Below, piece after piece: positions 33,685 through 36,457 of a stretch of 36,457 nucleotides of DNA (the first letter of the stretch is position 1; each line of letters begins with the position of its first letter). This DNA is from UBA10364 sp049611965 (GTDB taxonomy: Bacteria > Bacteroidota > Bacteroidia > Flavobacteriales > Schleiferiaceae): contig JBMZBC010000021.1 in NCBI GenBank assembly GCA_049611965.1, positions 1 through 36,457 of the forward strand, in the 5' to 3' direction. Made by a program: the position numbers and the translations under genes. The notes beneath the pieces are model-generated. The model saw only the letters and a program-made list of their open reading frames with translations, made no database searches and was not told the origin of the DNA.

Positions 33685-34347
33685 TCAGATAAAATCGGTG
33701 ATCTGATCCAATTCTTTTTTAGAGATATCCGGAACCTCAACATTGTCCTTCGCATACCCAACCGGGAGCAGTAAAAAGGGCTTTTCGTTCTGGGGGCGCC
33801 CAAGAATTTTTGACAAGAATCCCATGGGTGAAGGCGTATGCGTCAAGGTGCTTAAGCCCGCAGCATGGATGGCGGCTATTAAAAATCCACAGGCGATGCC
33901 TACACTCTCCTGCACGTAGTAATTCTTCGCCTTACTCCCGTCGCCGTTCATATCATAATTCTTTCGAAACACTACAATAAGCCAAGGGGCATCTTCCAGA
34001 AAAGGCTTTTGCCAGTTCGTAGCAAAGGGCTTGAGATCATCGAGCCATTCTTCTGAAGCACGACCTCCGTAGAAGGCTTTTTCCTCTTCTTCAGCTGCCT
34101 CGCGAATCTGCCTTTTGACCTCGGGATCTTGAACGGCTACAAAGTGCCACGGTTGCTTGTTTGCACCGCTCGGCGCACTTGCGGCCAATGAAAGCAATGC
34201 TTCAATCTGCTCCTTTGAAACCGGCGCACTCGAATATTCCCGAACACTGCGTCTGGTACTTAGGTTTTTCTCAAACTGTTCGAAGAGTTTAAGGGCCTCC
34301 TCTGAATTTGAAGGCCACGGCTGGTAGGGAATCATAGGTGCGTCCAT
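33685..34347 (-). CDS. Nitroreductase-family flavoprotein, iodotyrosine deiodinase-like
   Basis: The 220-aa FMN protein has the nitroreductase fold: RRSVREYSSAPV (FMN phosphate site), ASAPSGANKQPWHFV, a lid region EEEEKAFYGGRASEEWLDDL, and the C-terminal LLLPVGYAKDNVEVP. The pattern is closer to iodotyrosine deiodinase than to ordinary nitroreductase. The residues matching the human substrate triad Glu157, Tyr161 and Lys182 are E89, Y93 and K114 with identical spacing. Such enzymes remove halogen from halotyrosines reductively. ATG at 34347 was chosen; a TTG nine bases upstream would add three residues. It is 17 bp after the ABC ATPase gene. Actual activity on halotyrosine is an inference. 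Confidence 0.85.
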   Translation of the reverse strand: MDAPMIPYQPWPSNSEEALKLFEQFEKNLSTRRSVREYSSAPVSKEQIEALLSLAASAPSGANKQPWHFVAVQDPEVKRQIREAAEEEEKAFYGGRASEEWLDDLKPFATNWQKPFLEDAPWLIVVFRKNYDMNGDGSKAKNYYVQESVGIACGFLIAAIHAAGLSTLTHTPSPMGFLSKILGRPQNEKPFLLLPVGYAKDNVEVPDISKKELDQITDFI

Positions 34348-34364
34348 ACCCGACAAGTTAACTT

Positions 34365-35051
34365 TTATTTTGCCGTATCGCTAATGACCTTACCGTCGCT
34401 GATACTGACCACTCTTTTGGCTTTTGCAATAACTCTATCGTCATGGGTCGCAAAGACGAACGTCATATTTTCTTGGGCGTTCAGCTGCTCCATAATGTCC
34501 AGCAATTTTGAGGTGCTTTCAGAATCTAAATTCGCAGTAGGCTCATCGGCTAAGACAAATTTGGGTTTGGATGCTAAGGCACGCGCCACGGCCACGCGCT
34601 GCTGCTGGCCACCAGAAAGCTGGCCAGGGCGCTTGTCTTCCTTCCCTTCTAGACCCACTGCCTTCAAGAGCTGCTCGGCACGTGCCAATCGCTCTTCCTT
34701 AGGGCGGTCTTGCAGCAGCATGATGAAGCTCACATTCTCTGTTGCACTGAGCACAGGAATAAGGTTATACGCTTGGAAAACGAACCCGATGTTATGCAAT
34801 CTAAAATCAATAAGCTCATTGTCCGAGAGTGCGGTGATATCGGTGCCGTCAATGAGTATGGATCCCGAAGTGGGTTGGTCCAAACCACCAAGAAGATTGA
34901 GTAGCGTGGTTTTACCACAGCCCGAAGGACCTTTGAGCGCGGTAAACTCGCCTTCGGTAATGGTCAAATCTATCCCGTTTACTGCCTTTACAGGAACAGC
35001 GCCTTCGTACACCTTGTGAAGCCCACTTACTTCAATAACTGCTTTGCTCAT
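34365..35051 (-). CDS. ABC transporter ATP-binding protein (LolD/MacB type)
   Basis: The 228-aa ATPase has Walker A GPSGCGKT (about 40-47), Q-loop FQAYNLIP, signature LSGGQQQR, Walker B FVLADEP and the switch histidine in FATHD. The LolD/MacB subgroup is indicated by VKAVNGIDLTITEGEFTALKGPSGCGKTTLLN-like features (split here by the Walker motif) and DEPTANLD. It energises the FtsX-type permeases encoded just upstream (2 bp gap). Such systems move lipoproteins, peptides or small molecules out of the inner membrane. The cargo is not evident. Confidence 0.93.
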   Translation of the reverse strand: MSKAVIEVSGLHKVYEGAVPVKAVNGIDLTITEGEFTALKGPSGCGKTTLLNLLGGLDQPTSGSILIDGTDITALSDNELIDFRLHNIGFVFQAYNLIPVLSATENVSFIMLLQDRPKEERLARAEQLLKAVGLEGKEDKRPGQLSGGQQQRVAVARALASKPKFVLADEPTANLDSESTSKLLDIMEQLNAQENMTFVFATHDDRVIAKAKRVVSISDGKVISDTAK

Positions 35052-35053
35052 AC

Positions 35054-36274
35054 TTAATTTCCTCTAATGGCTCTCACCGGGTTTAACTTCAATGCCTTGT
35101 ATGCCGGGAACAATGCTGCAATTAGTGCGGTCATGACGACCATAACAGCAATGATTACATAATATTCCGGTACAATCTCTGGATAAATTGTACTCTGCAT
35201 GCCCAGCTCTGCAAGGCCGTCTTTTTTGGTACTCAAATCGAGCCCTATTTCCATCATAGCACGCACACTTAGATCGCCGAGAACAATCCCAATCGGCCCC
35301 GCCACTAAACCGAGCATCAGGGTTTCTATCAAAATCATAAAGAACAACTTGCGCTTGTTCATACCCACAGCCATCAACATTCCCAACTCCCGGCGACGTT
35401 CTAATACCGCCATGAGCATATTATTGATGATCCCGAAAAGCAGGGCGAGCATAATAATTCCAAGAACAAGCACGAGCATAATGCCCATCATATCGTCGGC
35501 AAAGCCAAGTTCCGGGCTGTTTTGCTTCCAAGAAGTAATGACCGTTGGAGCGGCAACATTTACACTAATAGCAGCAGTTTTCTCCTCCGTATCCTCACTC
35601 TTGTCGTAACTAATCAATACCTCATGGATAAGGGATGTGCCTATAATGCGTTCGACATCCTTCTGCTGCACGTAAATATTGAGTTCGTCCCACGCTGCAT
35701 TTAACGTTCGGTAGATCCCGCTTACCCTAAACGAGGCTTTATGTATGACTCCATTATGATCCTGAAAGGTGAGGACCATTTTCTTTTTCATCCCAAGCCC
35801 CATTTTCTCGGCCAATTTTTCACTGATCACTACACCCTTACGCACCCGAGTTTCGAAGAAATCGCCTTCTAGCATGTAGGTCGCGATGGTGGTATTGGCG
35901 CGTTCACTTTCGGCATTAACACCTATAATTCTTGAGGCGCGCGTCTGCTTAGCCGAAGCAACCATTCCCTGCAGCATCGTACGTGGCGCGTAGCCCGTTA
36001 CAAAAGGCTGCTCTTCCATGGCAGCGACGAGGTTTTCATACGCCTCAGGAGCAATAATTGCACTTGGACTAGGGTCTTCTAAAAAGTCCGAAGAATGCGC
36101 TTGGCTATGACCCAAAGTAGCGCCTATTGCCGCGGCTGTACGTTCGTTGTTCATCCCGAAAGAGAAGCCAATGATAAGCAGTCCGGCCCATATTCCTATG
36201 GCAATGGAGCTCAATACGATGACGGAGCGAATACGGGAGCGCCAAATGTTACGCCAAGCGACTTTGAAGATCAT
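35054..36274 (-). CDS. ABC transporter permease, FtsX/MacB type (first complete)
   Basis: The 406-aa membrane protein has an N-terminal helix (SVIVLSSIAIGIWAGLLIIGF), a large periplasmic MacB-like domain (about 45-265), then three C-terminal helices (MLVLVLGIIMLALLFGIINNMLMAVLERRRELGMLMAVGMNKRKL is the coupling region; LIETLMLGLVAGPIGIVLG; YVIIAVMVVMTALIAALFPAYKALKLNPV). The ending KLNPVRAIRGN is characteristic. Its start overlaps the stop of a second permease (ATGA), so two permeases and one ATPase form one transporter. Family members act in lipoprotein sorting (LolCE) or export (MacB). Confidence 0.93.
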   Translation of the reverse strand: MIFKVAWRNIWRSRIRSVIVLSSIAIGIWAGLLIIGFSFGMNNERTAAAIGATLGHSQAHSSDFLEDPSPSAIIAPEAYENLVAAMEEQPFVTGYAPRTMLQGMVASAKQTRASRIIGVNAESERANTTIATYMLEGDFFETRVRKGVVISEKLAEKMGLGMKKKMVLTFQDHNGVIHKASFRVSGIYRTLNAAWDELNIYVQQKDVERIIGTSLIHEVLISYDKSEDTEEKTAAISVNVAAPTVITSWKQNSPELGFADDMMGIMLVLVLGIIMLALLFGIINNMLMAVLERRRELGMLMAVGMNKRKLFFMILIETLMLGLVAGPIGIVLGDLSVRAMMEIGLDLSTKKDGLAELGMQSTIYPEIVPEYYVIIAVMVVMTALIAALFPAYKALKLNPVRAIRGN

Positions 36275-36457
36275 GAGCGCATGCTTTCTATCGGGTTCAA
36301 CTTCATGATTTTAACCACTGCATATAAACTCACCAACACCCCGATAAAGAAGATGATGGTTCCGTGATTGAGGTTGATGATAAAGGAAGTAGTGGTGTAG
36401 AGCTTGGGCTCAAAATTGTATTGCTCAATGGCTTCTTTCATCTGGCCGCTGAGGTCG
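36271..36457 (-). CDS. ABC transporter permease, FtsX type, C-terminal fragment (runs off window)
   Basis: Only the last 61 codons are in the window. The reading frame ends with a transmembrane helix (GTIIFFIGVLVSLYAVV) and the family ending KIMKLNPIESMRS. The KLNP motif at the end is shared with the neighbouring permease. Its TGA overlaps the next ATG, so the two permeases are translated together. The N-terminal helix and periplasmic domain lie beyond position 36457. Confidence 0.85.
   Translation of the reverse strand, partial: DLSGQMKEAIEQYNFEPKLYTTTSFIINLNHGTIIFFIGVLVSLYAVVKIMKLNPIESMRS

Noticed and set aside
34348..34356. TTG start of the deiodinase-like protein
   Set aside because: An ATG nine bases downstream is more likely, and no homology supports the extra residues.
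34384..35019. 211-codon plus-strand open frame opposite the ABC ATPase
   Set aside because: It is a shadow of a gene with all ABC motifs; the Ser/Arg-rich translation has no recognisable domain.
1..36457. CRISPR array, prophage or transposon
   Set aside because: No regularly spaced long direct repeats, transposase, integrase or phage genes were found on reading both strands.

Overview
The window reads as a chromosomal segment of a Bacteroidota bacterium, probably a marine or freshwater member of Flavobacteriales. The family is not settled by what can be seen. The evidence is lineage-specific machinery: type IX secretion (T9SS) C-terminal sorting domains of type A (8367-9314, 10245-13499) and type B (29255-31462), a protein with the gliding-associated C-terminal domain, promoter-like TAnnTTTG boxes, almost no Shine-Dalgarno sequences, and PorT-like outer-membrane barrels. 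No phage, insertion sequence, CRISPR array or integrase is visible.

Left part (1-9980). The end of an aromatic meta-cleavage or kynurenine-type operon (semialdehyde dehydrogenase, then 4-oxalocrotonate decarboxylase) is followed by two minus-strand genes. One is an outer-membrane barrel behind a near-consensus sigma-54 promoter. The other is a periplasmic propeller-TM-cytoplasmic protein that looks like a one-component membrane regulator. A 450-bp intergenic region with three evenly spaced ACCCCT/AGGGGT inverted repeats leads into a nitrogen operon on the plus strand (P-II protein, ammonium transporter, outer-membrane porin). On the minus strand comes a tightly overlapping three-gene operon: an MbnP-family protein carrying a T9SS sorting domain, then two di-heme MauG/CcpA/MbnH-like lipoproteins. 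A small protein of unknown function follows.

Middle part (10030-25570). A tRNA-Ala(GGC) gene with its own terminator and a 1084-aa secreted CotH-kinase protein precede a minus-strand run of dxs-like, yceI-like, DEAD-box helicase, DUF1456 and DbpA-like helicase genes with 4-24 bp gaps. Beyond a strong hairpin terminator lies a complete tripartite RND efflux operon (TetR regulator, TolC, membrane fusion protein, RND permease), with an inverted repeat in front of tetR that probably is its operator.

Right part (25689-36457). A plus-strand informational run holds asnS, rpoN (sigma-54), a PAP2-like membrane protein, a large surface protein with type B sorting domain, and uvrC. The window ends in a minus-strand operon of two FtsX/MacB-type permeases (one cut by the window edge), an ABC ATPase, a nitroreductase-fold flavoprotein that keeps the full Glu/Tyr/Lys substrate triad of iodotyrosine deiodinase, and a 108-aa unknown.

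The most interesting items are the phased operator-like array upstream of the P-II/amtB/porin operon, the surface-targeted MbnP plus two di-heme enzymes, the sigma-54 promoter with rpoN in the same window, the membrane-tethered propeller regulator, the deiodinase-like enzyme, and an unusually short DXS-like protein. All family calls come from reading the translated sequences; no database search was run.
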